The notes below the pieces were generated by a model. It did no database searches. It worked only from the letters and a program-made list of their open reading frames with translations, and was not told where the DNA came from. Position numbers and translations under genes: made by a program. From CAYMCQ01 sp964389025 (GTDB lineage Bacteria > Verrucomicrobiota > Verrucomicrobiia > Limisphaerales > CAYMCQ01), in assembly GCA_964389025.1 (NCBI GenBank), contig CAYMCQ010000028.1, forward strand, positions 1 to 42,911: 42,911 nucleotides of DNA. Reading direction: 5' to 3'. Numbering within the stretch: position 1 is the stretch's first letter; every line of letters begins with the position of its first letter. Shown here piece after piece: positions 34,669 to 42,853 of the stretch.

Positions 34669-36360
34669 ATGATTGAAGATGATCAACAAATACAGCCAGA
34701 ATTGACACATAACGAGGTGATCAAGGAAGCAATTCCCACGCTCGCGGGCACCATCGCGTCCGCACTGGCCAATCCCGCCGCCGTTTCTTTTTCCGGCGAC
34801 GACAATCAATTCCTGAAATTTCACGGCTGCTACCAGCAGGACGACCGCGACCAGCGCGCCAGCGGCAAGAAATACATCATGATGATTCGCGCCCGGATTC
34901 CCGGCGGCGTGATGACGCCAAAACAATGGCAGGTTTTCGACGAACTCGCTTGGCTTTACGGCAACAACACTCTGCGCATCACGACACGCCAGAGCATCCA
35001 ATTTCACGGCGTCGTGAAGGCGAACCTGCGGCTCGTCATCAAAAAAATCAACGAGTGCCTGCTCTCGACTCTCTCGGCTTGCGGCGACGTGAACCGCAAC
35101 GTTCTCGCCCCGCCCACGCCCGCTTACACTAAGGCGCGTGACCAGGTGTATCGCGATTGCGCGCGCGTGGCCGATGCGCTCAAACCACAGACTCGCGCGT
35201 ATTACGCCATTTGGATTGACGGCTTCCAACTCAAGATTGACGACCCGTTCAATCAGGCGTTTGTTGATCCGCTCTACGGAAAAACATATTTGCCGCGCAA
35301 ATTCAAGACCGCGTTTGTCATTCCGCCGGTGAACGACCTCGACGTTTTCACAAACGACCTCGGCTTCATCGCAGTCGTGGAGAACGACAATCTCATCGGC
35401 TACAACCTCGTGGTCGGCGGCGGTATGGGCCGCACGCACGGTAACAAGCAAACCTATCCGCGACTCGCGAGTGAAATGGGATTCATCGCGCCTGACAAAT
35501 TGATTGACGTGGCCAAGGCCGTGCTGACGATTCACCGTGATTTCGGCGACCGCACTGACCGCAAACACGCGCGCTTGAAATACGTTGTCGAGGAGCGCGG
35601 CGCGGATTGGACTCGCGCTGAAATTGAAAAGCGGGCTGGTATCAAATTTGAAGCGCCGCGCTCATACAGATTCACTACCATGGGCGATCTTTACGGCTGG
35701 CACAAACAAGTGGATGGCAATTGGTTTTTGACGTTGTTCGTCGAGACCGGGCGCGTCAAGGACGTGGACGGCCATCGGATGAAAACTGCGTTGCGGCAGG
35801 TTGCGGACAAATTTCCGAACATCGAATTTCGCTTGTCCGCGAACCAGAACGTGATTTTGGCAAACATCGCCGAAGCCGACAAATCCGCCATCAACTCGCT
35901 GCTTGTGTCGCACGGCGTCAAAACGAGCAATCAAGCCAGCGTGTTGCACGCCGCTTCGATGGCATGCCCCGCCCTCCCGACGTGCGGCCTCGCGCTCGCG
36001 GAATCCGAGCGCATGTTGCCCGGCTTGATTGACCGCATCGAAAAGCTTTGCGATGAACTTGGCCTTGGAGGCGAGGAAATCATCATCCGCTCGACCGGCT
36101 GCCCGAACGGTTGCGCGCGGCCTTACATGGCGGAGATCGCGTTCGTCGGCAAGTCGCCCGGACGCTATCAAGTGTGGCTCGGTGGCAATACCGCTGGCAC
36201 GCGGCTCAATCGCGTCTGGAAGGACGTGGTCAAAGACCCGGACATAGAGAACGAACTTCGTCCCGTGCTCGCGCGTTTCGCGAAAGAGCGCAACGCCAAC
36301 GAGCGCTTCGGTGACTGGTGCGACCGAGTATTTTTGAAAGAAACAGCCGCAACAAACTAA
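34669..36360 (+). CDS. cysI: Assimilatory sulfite reductase hemoprotein subunit
   Basis: 563 aa. It reduces sulfite to sulfide with six electrons via a siroheme-[4Fe-4S] centre. The cluster cysteines are Cys433 and Cys439 (CPALPTC) and Cys478 and Cys482 (TGCPNGC), within one residue of E. coli CysI numbering (434/440/479/483). Other family signatures: FHGCYQQDDRD, RARIPGGVMTPKQW, LRITTRQSIQFHGV, GGGMGRTHGNK and GRYQVWLGGNTAGTRLN. No flavoprotein CysJ is in the window, so the donor may be ferredoxin or a subunit encoded elsewhere. First gene of the cys operon; its TAA overlaps the HNH gene's ATG. No riboswitch recognised upstream; TTGACC at 34619 is only a weak -35 candidate. Confidence 0.95.
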   Translation: MIEDDQQIQPELTHNEVIKEAIPTLAGTIASALANPAAVSFSGDDNQFLKFHGCYQQDDRDQRASGKKYIMMIRARIPGGVMTPKQWQVFDELAWLYGNNTLRITTRQSIQFHGVVKANLRLVIKKINECLLSTLSACGDVNRNVLAPPTPAYTKARDQVYRDCARVADALKPQTRAYYAIWIDGFQLKIDDPFNQAFVDPLYGKTYLPRKFKTAFVIPPVNDLDVFTNDLGFIAVVENDNLIGYNLVVGGGMGRTHGNKQTYPRLASEMGFIAPDKLIDVAKAVLTIHRDFGDRTDRKHARLKYVVEERGADWTRAEIEKRAGIKFEAPRSYRFTTMGDLYGWHKQVDGNWFLTLFVETGRVKDVDGHRMKTALRQVADKFPNIEFRLSANQNVILANIAEADKSAINSLLVSHGVKTSNQASVLHAASMACPALPTCGLALAESERMLPGLIDRIEKLCDELGLGGEEIIIRSTGCPNGCARPYMAEIAFVGKSPGRYQVWLGGNTAGTRLNRVWKDVVKDPDIENELRPVLARFAKERNANERFGDWCDRVFLKETAATN

Positions 36361-36629
36361 TGCCCTTTTCTAAATCACAAAAGAAATCCATCAAAGGTAA
36401 CCGCGAGTGCCTTTGGTGCGGATGGAAGCAATCCTTCTTGGATGGAGTCCATCTTGTTGACGAGATTGACCAGCCAGCCGAGAACGGAGTCTGGCTTTGC
36501 AAGAATTGCCATTCTGTTTTTGAAGATGTATTTCGACCGCGTCTTTTCAAAGCGTTAGTTGCTTATGGAATTCCACCAGAGGAGTTGCCGCCTTCTTGGA
36601 AAAAATCAAATAAGATGAGTTCGGAATAA
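36360..36629 (+). CDS. HNH-like zinc-finger nuclease-type protein between cysI and cysH
   Basis: 89 aa from the ATG that overlaps the cysI stop by one base (TAATG). Pattern: ECLWCGW (CxxC), then HLVDEID with a candidate HNH histidine, then NGVWLCKNCHSVFED (N-x-x-x-x-CxxCH). This is the compact HNH/zinc-finger arrangement of mobile-element and restriction nucleases; most residues expected for metal and zinc binding are visible, but the histidine doublet is reduced to a single His. A tail (FKALVAYGIPPEELPPSW) follows. It has no known role in sulfur metabolism. It ends 10 bp before cysH, so it is translated within the operon. Confidence 0.75.
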   Translation: MPFSKSQKKSIKGNRECLWCGWKQSFLDGVHLVDEIDQPAENGVWLCKNCHSVFEDVFRPRLFKALVAYGIPPEELPPSWKKSNKMSSE

Positions 36630-36639
36630 ATTTTCCCAA

Positions 36640-37305
36640 ATGACACCCGACCAAATCGCCAAAGCCAACGCCGAGTTGCGAAACAAGTCGCCGCTTGAAA
36701 TTGTGAAGTGGGCCATCGCACAGGCCAAAGGCCGCGCCGTCGTCTCGACGAATTTCCGGCCCTACGAAGCGGTGATTTTGCATCTGGCCACGCAAGCGCA
36801 ACCGGATATTCCGGTTTTGTGGGCTGACCACGGCTATAATCGTCCCGCGACTTATCAACACGCCGAACAGTTGAAAAAATTGCTCAAGCTCAACATCAAA
36901 GCCTTCGTCCCGAAGATGACCGCCGCGCATTACGACGCCGTGTTCGGCGGCGCACCCGCGCCCACGCCGGAGAACGAGGAGCGCATCAAGGAATTCAGCG
37001 CCGTGATGAAGCTCGAACCGTTCCTGCGCGGCATGAAAGAACTCGCGCCGGCCATCTGGCTCACCGCGCTCCGCAAAGTTCAGAACCCGAACCGCGCCGG
37101 TCTGGACATCGTGGTTGAAGACAAAAATTTCAACACCATCAAGGTCAGCCCCGTGTTTTATTGGAGCGACGCGGAGATGGAGAATTACCTGGAGCAACAC
37201 AACCTTCCGAACGAATGGGACTACTTCGATCCGGCCAAGGCTGACGAGAAACGGGAGTGCGGCTTGCACGCCGCGTGGGGTGGAGAGGCGGCAGCAAAAA
37301 TTTAG
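36640..37305 (+). CDS. cysH: Phosphoadenylyl-sulfate (PAPS/APS) reductase
   Basis: 221 aa. It reduces activated sulfate to sulfite with thioredoxin or glutaredoxin. The PP-loop-derived site is STNFRPYEAVILHLAT, followed by IPVLWADHGYNRPATYQHAE, and the C-terminal tail ECGLHAAWGG carries the catalytic Cys207 (ECGLH). The enzyme has this one cysteine only: the two CC/CxxC pairs that hold the [4Fe-4S] of APS reductases are absent, so by family rules it should use PAPS. Its stop codon TAG shares its G with the left inverted repeat of the GxxExxY cassette. Confidence 0.92.
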   Translation: MTPDQIAKANAELRNKSPLEIVKWAIAQAKGRAVVSTNFRPYEAVILHLATQAQPDIPVLWADHGYNRPATYQHAEQLKKLLKLNIKAFVPKMTAAHYDAVFGGAPAPTPENEERIKEFSAVMKLEPFLRGMKELAPAIWLTALRKVQNPNRAGLDIVVEDKNFNTIKVSPVFYWSDAEMENYLEQHNLPNEWDYFDPAKADEKRECGLHAAWGGEAAAKI

Positions 37306-37333
37306 ACACGGATTGCACGGATTTTCACGGATT
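37305..37333. repeat. Left inverted repeat of the GxxExxY cassette
   Basis: GACACGGATT + GCACGGATT + TTCACGGATT: three direct copies of an ACGGATT core, 29 nt. Inverted partner at 37713-37741. Confidence 0.93.
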
Positions 37334-37338
37334 ACTTT

Positions 37339-37713
37339 ATGTCTGAATTGCTCTACAAAGATGACACGCATCGGCTCATCGGCCTGTGCATGGAAATCCA
37401 TCGCGAGTTGGGCAAGGGCCATGACGAGGTCATTTATCAAGATGCGCTTGTCGTGGAGTTGACCCGCGCGACAATTGCTTTTTCCCGTGAGAGAAAATAC
37501 GAAGTGAAATACAAGGACGTGATCCTGCCGCACTTTTACTACGCCGACTTTGTGATCTCGGAGAAAATCCTGTTTGAAGCCAAGGCCGTGGAAAAATTGG
37601 CTGACGCACACATCAAACAAGTTTTGAATTATCTGGCCGCTTCCAAATTAAAACTGGGACTGCTGGTCAATTTCAGCGGGGATTCACTGGACTGGAAGCG
37701 AGTTATCTTATGA
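37339..37713 (+). CDS. GxxExxY protein (PD-(D/E)XK nuclease-like)
   Basis: 124 aa, the usual length of this family. The name motif is seen exactly as GHDEVIY (residues about 28-34), followed by a nuclease-type core: YYADFVISEKILFEAKAV, where the Asp and the E-x-K (FEAK) fit the PD-(D/E)XK active site. Then comes HIKQVLNYLAASKLKLGLLVNFSG, whose Q and strand-forming sequence are also family-conserved. Its function is unknown. No Shine-Dalgarno is visible before the ATG. It is bounded on both sides by the cassette repeats and lies inside the sulfate operon in the same orientation as its neighbours. Confidence 0.92.
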   Translation: MSELLYKDDTHRLIGLCMEIHRELGKGHDEVIYQDALVVELTRATIAFSRERKYEVKYKDVILPHFYYADFVISEKILFEAKAVEKLADAHIKQVLNYLAASKLKLGLLVNFSGDSLDWKRVIL

Positions 37714-37741
37714 ATCCCTGCCAATCCGTGAAATCCGTGTC
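37713..37741. repeat. Right inverted repeat of the GxxExxY cassette
   Basis: AATCCCTGCC + AATCCGTGA + AATCCGTGTC, the inverted counterpart of 37305-37333. The inner unit has diverged most. It begins with the last base of the GxxExxY stop codon. Confidence 0.93.
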
Positions 37742-37747
37742 AAAAAT

Positions 37748-38650
37748 ATGACGAGTTATCACTTAGACCATCTGCAATTTCTCGAAACCGAGGCGATTCA
37801 CATCATGCGTGAAGTCGCGGCGGAATTCGAGCGGCCTTGCCTCATGTTTTCCGGCGGCAAGGATTCCATCTGTCTTTTGCGCCTCGCGGAAAAGGCGTTT
37901 CGCCCGTCAGAGATTCCGATGCCGCTGCTCAATGTGGACACCGGCCATCACTTCCCTGAATTGAACGACTTCCGCGACCGCCGCGCAAAGGAGCTCCGCG
38001 CCAAGCTCATCATCCGAAAAGTCGAAGACGCCATCGCAAAGGGCATCGCCGTTCCCGCGCCCGGAGAGACGAGTCGCAACCGTTTGCAGATTCCAACGCT
38101 GCTCGCGGCCATCGAGGAATTTCGTTTCGACTGCGCCATCGGCGGTGCGCGTCGCGACGAGGAAAAATCCCGAGCGAAGGAAAGATTTTTTTCCTTTCGC
38201 GATAGTTTTGGGCAATGGGACCCGAAGAATCAGCGCCCCGAGATTTGGAACCTCTACAACGCCCGCATCAATCCCGGCGAACACATGCGCGTGTTTCCTC
38301 TCAGCAACTGGACGGAGATGGACGTGTGGGAATATATCCGCAAAGAAAAACTCGAAGTGCCGACGATTTATTTCAGCCACAAACGAAATTGCGTCCGGCG
38401 CAACGGCCAATGGCTGCCGGTCACGCCGCTTCTCCCCGTCAAACCAACCGAGCAGATCAGGGAACTCACCGTTCGTGTCCGCACCATTGGCGACATCATC
38501 AGCACCGGCATGGTTGAATCGCCGGCGAATTCCGTCGAGGACATCCTTGCTGAAATCGCCGCCGCGCGTGTCACCGAACGCGGCTCGCGCGCCGATGACA
38601 AAACTTCCGAGGCGGCGATGGAAGATCGAAAGAAAGCGGGGTATTTTTGA
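37748..38650 (+). CDS. cysD: Sulfate adenylyltransferase small subunit
   Basis: 300 aa. With CysN it makes APS from ATP and sulfate. The PP-loop is FSGGKDS (residues 34-40); other family motifs are PLLNVDTGHHFPE, FDCAIGGARRDEEKSRAKER, NPGEHMRVFPLSNWTEMDVWEYI and TSEAAMEDRKKAGYF at the end. The last stretch and the length match E. coli CysD. The cysD start follows the cassette's right repeat by only 6 bp with no obvious Shine-Dalgarno, so translation may rely on coupling. The stop overlaps cysN (TGATG). Confidence 0.97.
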   Translation: MTSYHLDHLQFLETEAIHIMREVAAEFERPCLMFSGGKDSICLLRLAEKAFRPSEIPMPLLNVDTGHHFPELNDFRDRRAKELRAKLIIRKVEDAIAKGIAVPAPGETSRNRLQIPTLLAAIEEFRFDCAIGGARRDEEKSRAKERFFSFRDSFGQWDPKNQRPEIWNLYNARINPGEHMRVFPLSNWTEMDVWEYIRKEKLEVPTIYFSHKRNCVRRNGQWLPVTPLLPVKPTEQIRELTVRVRTIGDIISTGMVESPANSVEDILAEIAAARVTERGSRADDKTSEAAMEDRKKAGYF

Positions 38651-39963
38651 TGCATCCTCAACACCCAATTGACATTCTCCGCTTCAACACCTGTGGCAGC
38701 GTTGACGACGGCAAATCCACGCTTATCGGACGTTTGCTTTACGATTCGAAATCGCTGATGGAAGACCAGATCGAGGCGCTCGAACGTTCCGCCGACATCA
38801 CGGGCGGCGGCCAGATCAATCTTGCCAATCTCACCGATGGACTTCGCGCTGAACGCGAGCAAGGCATCACCATTGATGTCGCGTATCGTTACTTCGCCAC
38901 GCCGAAACGAAAATTCATCATCGCCGACACTCCCGGTCACATTCAATACACGCGCAACGTGGTCACCGGCGCGAGCACCGCAAACCTTTCCATCGTGCTT
39001 GTGGACGCGCGCCTCGGCGTCATCGAACAAAGCCGCCGGCACACTTGCATCGCGTCGCTGCTGCGGATTCCGCACCTCGTCGTGGCGGTCAACAAAATGG
39101 ATTTGGTGGACTGGAGCGAGGAACGCTTTCTGGAAATCCGCGATCAGTTCGAGGAATTTCTTCCGCGACTGGAGATCAAGGACGTGAAGTTCATTCCCAT
39201 GAGCGCGCTCAACGGCGACAACGTCGTCGAGCCGTCGCCAAAATCGCCGTGGTATGAAGGGACAACGCTGCTTGCCCATCTCGAAACAGTCCACATCGCC
39301 AGCGATTTGAACCTGAACGGATTTCGTTTTCCCGTCCAATGGGTCAATCGCCCGAACAACCCGCAAGACTCCACTCTGCATGACTTTCGGGGGTTCAGCG
39401 GCCAGATTGCCGGCGGCATCGTGAAGTCCGGCCAGACTGTGATGGTTTTGCCGGGCGGTTTGAAAACCACCGTGAAGGAAATCTGGACTCACGACGGCCC
39501 GCTGCCCGAAGCGTTTTGCCCGCAGTCCGTCACCCTGGTCCTCGCAGACGACGTGGATGTCAGCCGAGGCGCGATGCTGGTCGGACTCGACAATTTGCCC
39601 GGCATGAGCGCGGAACTTCACGGAAGAATTTGCTGGATGGGACAGCGTCCGCTGCGTCCGGGGGCGCGACTTTTCCTGAAGCACACCACCCAGACCGTCG
39701 CCGCCGTCGTGAGCGCTATTGAAAGCCGCATCAACATCTCAACCCTCGAAGCCGAACCGGGGCCGAGGGAACTGGCGTTGAACGACATCGGCGAAATCCG
39801 CCTCAAGACCGCCAAACCGGTGGTCTTTGACGGCTACGCGGCGAACCGGCTGACCGGCTCATTTATTTTGCTGGAGCAGGGGACGAATCAAACCGTCGCC
39901 GCCGGAATGCTCAATGCACCGACCGAAACCGTGAAGCCGGAATACACCGACTTTGCGATTTGA
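38650..39963 (+). CDS. cysN: Sulfate adenylyltransferase large (GTPase) subunit
   Basis: 437 aa from ATG 38650, overlapping the cysD stop; a TTG one codon earlier is less likely. A GTPase that drives sulfate adenylylation by CysD. Motifs: G1 GSVDDGKST (16-24), G2 EREQGITIDVAYRYF, G3 DTPGH, G4 NKMD and G5-like MSAL, followed by EF-Tu-like beta-barrel domains (HDFRGFSGQIAGGIVKSGQTV). The protein ends after the barrel, so there is no fused APS kinase (CysC) domain. Last gene of the operon. Confidence 0.97.
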   Translation: MHPQHPIDILRFNTCGSVDDGKSTLIGRLLYDSKSLMEDQIEALERSADITGGGQINLANLTDGLRAEREQGITIDVAYRYFATPKRKFIIADTPGHIQYTRNVVTGASTANLSIVLVDARLGVIEQSRRHTCIASLLRIPHLVVAVNKMDLVDWSEERFLEIRDQFEEFLPRLEIKDVKFIPMSALNGDNVVEPSPKSPWYEGTTLLAHLETVHIASDLNLNGFRFPVQWVNRPNNPQDSTLHDFRGFSGQIAGGIVKSGQTVMVLPGGLKTTVKEIWTHDGPLPEAFCPQSVTLVLADDVDVSRGAMLVGLDNLPGMSAELHGRICWMGQRPLRPGARLFLKHTTQTVAAVVSAIESRINISTLEAEPGPRELALNDIGEIRLKTAKPVVFDGYAANRLTGSFILLEQGTNQTVAAGMLNAPTETVKPEYTDFAI

Positions 39964-40048
39964 TTCTGCGGCACGAGAGAGAATAATGCCGAATCAGATT
40001 TTTCTGGTTCTGGTTTGTTTTCTGATGCGAAGGGAAACAAATTAAAAC

Positions 40049-41563
40049 CTACGGAAGCGGCGGGGAAACGCCGCGATAGAAACGGGGAGGAAATGGAGGA
40101 GTGTTCGTGTCGTCAAGCTCCGCGACGCCGTTGGTGTTGGTGGTGTTCGTTCCAATGGTTTGCCAGTTGGTCAAAACATTCGTGGTGGTTTGAAAGCCCC
40201 AAAGCTGGCCGGGATCAGCAAAGACTTTCAGGCGCATGGAACCGTTGGGCTGCTTCTCGATGTTGAGCGCGGGCTTCTGCGAATACTTGATGGTGACGAA
40301 TTCCGTGCCGCCGTTGGTTGTGGCGCTGTAGCCGGTGACATAGACGTTGGTTTCATTGTCCACGACAATGCCGGTGGCGATGTCGTCGCTGTGGGCGGGG
40401 CCGTCGTAACGCTGCACCCAAAGCTGGTTACCGTTGTTGTCGTATTTGACAGTGAAGATGTCCAAACCGGAGTTCGTTCCGATAGAATTGCCTGTGACGT
40501 AGATATTGCCTGCAGAATCTAGGGCAATGGCGGTGCCTTTGTTTTCTCCTATCCCAGGCCCATGATACTGAGTGAGCCACGCCTTGTGTCCATTTGTAAG
40601 CTTTAGTGTATAGCATACCTCGTCGCCGGTTATTAGCCTAGTGCCGGTTAAATAAACTTCTCCGTTCCCGCTTACTGCTATTGCTCGTGATTCGGGACCT
40701 GTATAATTGTAGCCGCCATCTAAATCCAAAGACCACTCCCAAAGCCGATCCCCATTTGAATTCAGCTTGTCCGTAGCATAGGAAAGCCAGCCTGGAGAAT
40801 CTGCGAGAACGTAAATGTTTCCAGGCTGGTCTGAAGTGATTCCTCGCGCAATCGTTTGGTATCCACTCGCCGCAAACATGTTAGTCTGCCAAAGCGTAGT
40901 TCCATTGAAATTATATTTAAAGATTCTAGCTCTCTGATAGCAACCCGTCCTGTCGCACATCCAGGTTTCAAATCCCGCAATATAAACATTCTCGTCACTA
41001 TCAGCGCAAATGACCTGCGATATGTCTGTCTGCCCGATTTTGTCATAGATTCTCGTCCAAACATTGCTGCCCATCGCGCCAGTAAGTTTCGCGGTAGCGA
41101 AGTCTGTTTCAGAAAAGCCGGTCACATACACATCACTGTTTGTGCCGCTTGCCATGGCTCTTCCGCCATACGGCGCGTTCCACAGCAAGTTTCCGTTAGT
41201 ATCGAATTTCGCTGTCTTCGACGTGCCGGTGAGAACAACGCTTCCTGCTTTGTCCACCGTCATGCCCCGCAACAAATCACTTCCATTCGTTGGCGAGTCG
41301 TAACGCACAAGCCAGGTTTGAGCGCCACTCGGAGCATATTTGATTATGAGGTAATCCAAGTCGCCATTCGTGTTCGCCGACGAACCGGCGACGATAATGT
41401 TTCCGTCCGGCGCTAAAGCCATCGTTGTTGCCTGATTCGTTCGGTCGGACACCAAACTGTAGCGGTTTACCCAAACTTGCGTGACAGCGGCACCGTGATA
41501 AGCGATGAACATCGCAAACAATGGCGTGAAAAATAATTTTCTCTTCAGACAAGGCCTCTTCAT
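40049..41563 (-). CDS. Secreted SBBP-repeat (beta-propeller) protein
   Basis: 504 aa from ATG 41563. Signal peptide (about 1-26, LFFTPLFAMFIAYHGAAVT). The body is about six or seven 50-residue repeats with the SBBP pattern, for example DSAGNIYVTGNSIGTNSGLDIFTVKYDNNGNQLW and NETNVYVTGYSATTNGGTEFVTIKYS, predicted to form a beta-propeller outside the cell. The C-terminal segment ILTNWQ-type (VLTNWQTIGTNTTNTNGVAE...PPRFYRGVSPPLP) is a characteristic ending of Pedosphaera-like secreted proteins. Ligand unknown. It converges on cysN with 85 bp between them. Confidence 0.9.
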   Translation of the reverse strand: MKRPCLKRKLFFTPLFAMFIAYHGAAVTQVWVNRYSLVSDRTNQATTMALAPDGNIIVAGSSANTNGDLDYLIIKYAPSGAQTWLVRYDSPTNGSDLLRGMTVDKAGSVVLTGTSKTAKFDTNGNLLWNAPYGGRAMASGTNSDVYVTGFSETDFATAKLTGAMGSNVWTRIYDKIGQTDISQVICADSDENVYIAGFETWMCDRTGCYQRARIFKYNFNGTTLWQTNMFAASGYQTIARGITSDQPGNIYVLADSPGWLSYATDKLNSNGDRLWEWSLDLDGGYNYTGPESRAIAVSGNGEVYLTGTRLITGDEVCYTLKLTNGHKAWLTQYHGPGIGENKGTAIALDSAGNIYVTGNSIGTNSGLDIFTVKYDNNGNQLWVQRYDGPAHSDDIATGIVVDNETNVYVTGYSATTNGGTEFVTIKYSQKPALNIEKQPNGSMRLKVFADPGQLWGFQTTTNVLTNWQTIGTNTTNTNGVAELDDTNTPPFPPRFYRGVSPPLP

Positions 41564-41757
41564 AACCAATCGAAATGCTCTAATTGAAAGAGCAGGCCGT
41601 CAACACTTCGTTTGCTTTTAGCTTGGTAAAAATTGTCGTTGGCAGAGTCGAACGCGGACAGGAAACAGATATTTGTGGCTGCGCTTTTCCGGGTTGCAAA
41701 AGCACTTGGCGTTCGATCCGCGATTTGGTTGCGGACATTTGAGCGGTTAATCAGAAT

Positions 41758-42786
41758 TCAAAACCCCGCGCCCTTCGTGTTTGTCTTGAACCGGCAAAGC
41801 GTGTGCGCCGTGGTGACGTAAAGGGTCGTCCCATCATCGCCCCACGCGCAGTTCGTGGTGTAGGCGGCGATGAAAATTCTGCCGAGCAGTTTCCCTTGCT
41901 GGCTCAAAACAAAAATTCCGCCGGGGCCGGCGAGAAAAATATTTCCGTCCCTGTCCACTTTCAGGCCGTTGGGCAATCCCTGTTTCGCTTTTGCAAATGG
42001 CGCGGCGTTGAAGAAAATCCGTCCCTTGCCCGTTGTTCCGTCTGCATTCAAATCATACGCCATCACCACGGGCTTTTGCTCGTCGGAAACGGAGACGTAT
42101 AAAGTTTTTTCGTCCGGCGAAAGCGCGATGCCATTGGGCCAGGTCAGGCCGCGGGTGAGCACGGTCAGCTCGCCGCTGCTTGAGAGACGATAGACGCCGT
42201 TGAAACCAAGTTCCTTGTCGGGGCTCTCGTTTTTGCCGGCCAGTCCGTAGGGTGGATCGGTGAAAAATAAATTCCCGGTCGAGTCCATCGCCAGGTCGTT
42301 CGGGCTGTTCAACCGTTTGCCGTCGAACTTGTCCGCGAGCGTGGTGAACGAAAGATTGTTTTCGATGCGGAAGATTTGGCGCGTGCTGTGTCCGGCGATG
42401 ATGATGTGTCCGGTTTTGTCCATCAGCAAACCGTCGCCGTGGAAAAGATTCTGGCCGGCCTTGGAGATGGCGGTTGAAAAACGCATCTGCGAAACGCCTT
42501 TGTTTTCCTTCCATCGGAAAAGCGCGCGGGGTCCCACGTCGGTGAAAAAAATGCACCCGTTCGTTTTGTCCCAGCCGAGTCCCTCGGCCCAGCGAAGCCC
42601 GCGCGACAATATTTCAAGCGTCGGTTTTGGCGGGAGAAGTTTGTCGAATGCAGGGTCTTTGGCTTCGGTCGGGAGTGGTGAGACTTCAGCCCCGAAAGCT
42701 TTCGGGGGTCTCGCGGCAAAACCCCGCTCGCAAAAAACAGAAACAAGAAGCGACAGGCACAGTCTGAAAATACTTTGGCGTGTCAT
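41758..42786 (-). CDS. Secreted SMP-30/gluconolactonase-like protein
   Basis: 343 aa from ATG 42786 (signal peptide IFRLCLSLLVSVFCERGFAA). Six-bladed propeller of the SMP-30/gluconolaconase/LRE family: AEGLGWDKTNGCIFFTDVG, GDGLLMDKTGHIIIAGH, NSPNDLAMDSTGNLFFTDPPYG, WPNGIALSPDEKTLYVS and LPNGLKVDRDGNIFLAGPGG. The Glu in AEG and the Asn/Asp in SPND are the metal ligands of these lactonases. Probably hydrolyses a sugar lactone in the periplasm. A perfect palindrome lies in frame just after the signal peptide (42690-42707). It is 194 bp downstream of the SBBP gene on the same strand. Confidence 0.92.
   Translation of the reverse strand: MTRQSIFRLCLSLLVSVFCERGFAARPPKAFGAEVSPLPTEAKDPAFDKLLPPKPTLEILSRGLRWAEGLGWDKTNGCIFFTDVGPRALFRWKENKGVSQMRFSTAISKAGQNLFHGDGLLMDKTGHIIIAGHSTRQIFRIENNLSFTTLADKFDGKRLNSPNDLAMDSTGNLFFTDPPYGLAGKNESPDKELGFNGVYRLSSSGELTVLTRGLTWPNGIALSPDEKTLYVSVSDEQKPVVMAYDLNADGTTGKGRIFFNAAPFAKAKQGLPNGLKVDRDGNIFLAGPGGIFVLSQQGKLLGRIFIAAYTTNCAWGDDGTTLYVTTAHTLCRFKTNTKGAGF
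42680..42712. repeat. Palindrome inside the SMP-30-like gene
   Basis: Perfect 18-bp palindrome CCCCGAAAGCTTTCGGGG (42690-42707) with outer GAGAC (42680-42684) / GTCTC (42708-42712). It encodes PPKAFGAEVSP right behind the signal peptide, a position that tolerates insertions. Confidence 0.75.
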
Positions 42787-42853
42787 AATGTTTGGAAATC
42801 GCTTCAGCAGTAAACACATTTGCGTCGAGGCGCAAGACAAAGGTTTAATGGCT

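Larger units (their letters stand above)
37305..37741. mobile_element. Putative mobile GxxExxY cassette bounded by 29-bp inverted repeats
   Basis: A 437-bp unit consisting of one gene (37339-37713) flanked by imperfect 29-bp inverted repeats (25 of 29 positions match), each built from three CACGGATT-like direct units. It starts at the last base of the cysH stop and ends 6 bp before the cysD start, so it interrupts what should be a simple cysH-cysD junction. No transposase is encoded. The compact structure suggests a self-contained nuclease cassette or a target of one; mobility is inferred, not shown. Confidence 0.65.

Noticed and set aside
39964..40048. Terminator between cysN and the SBBP gene
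   Set aside because: No convincing stem followed by a T-run on either strand.
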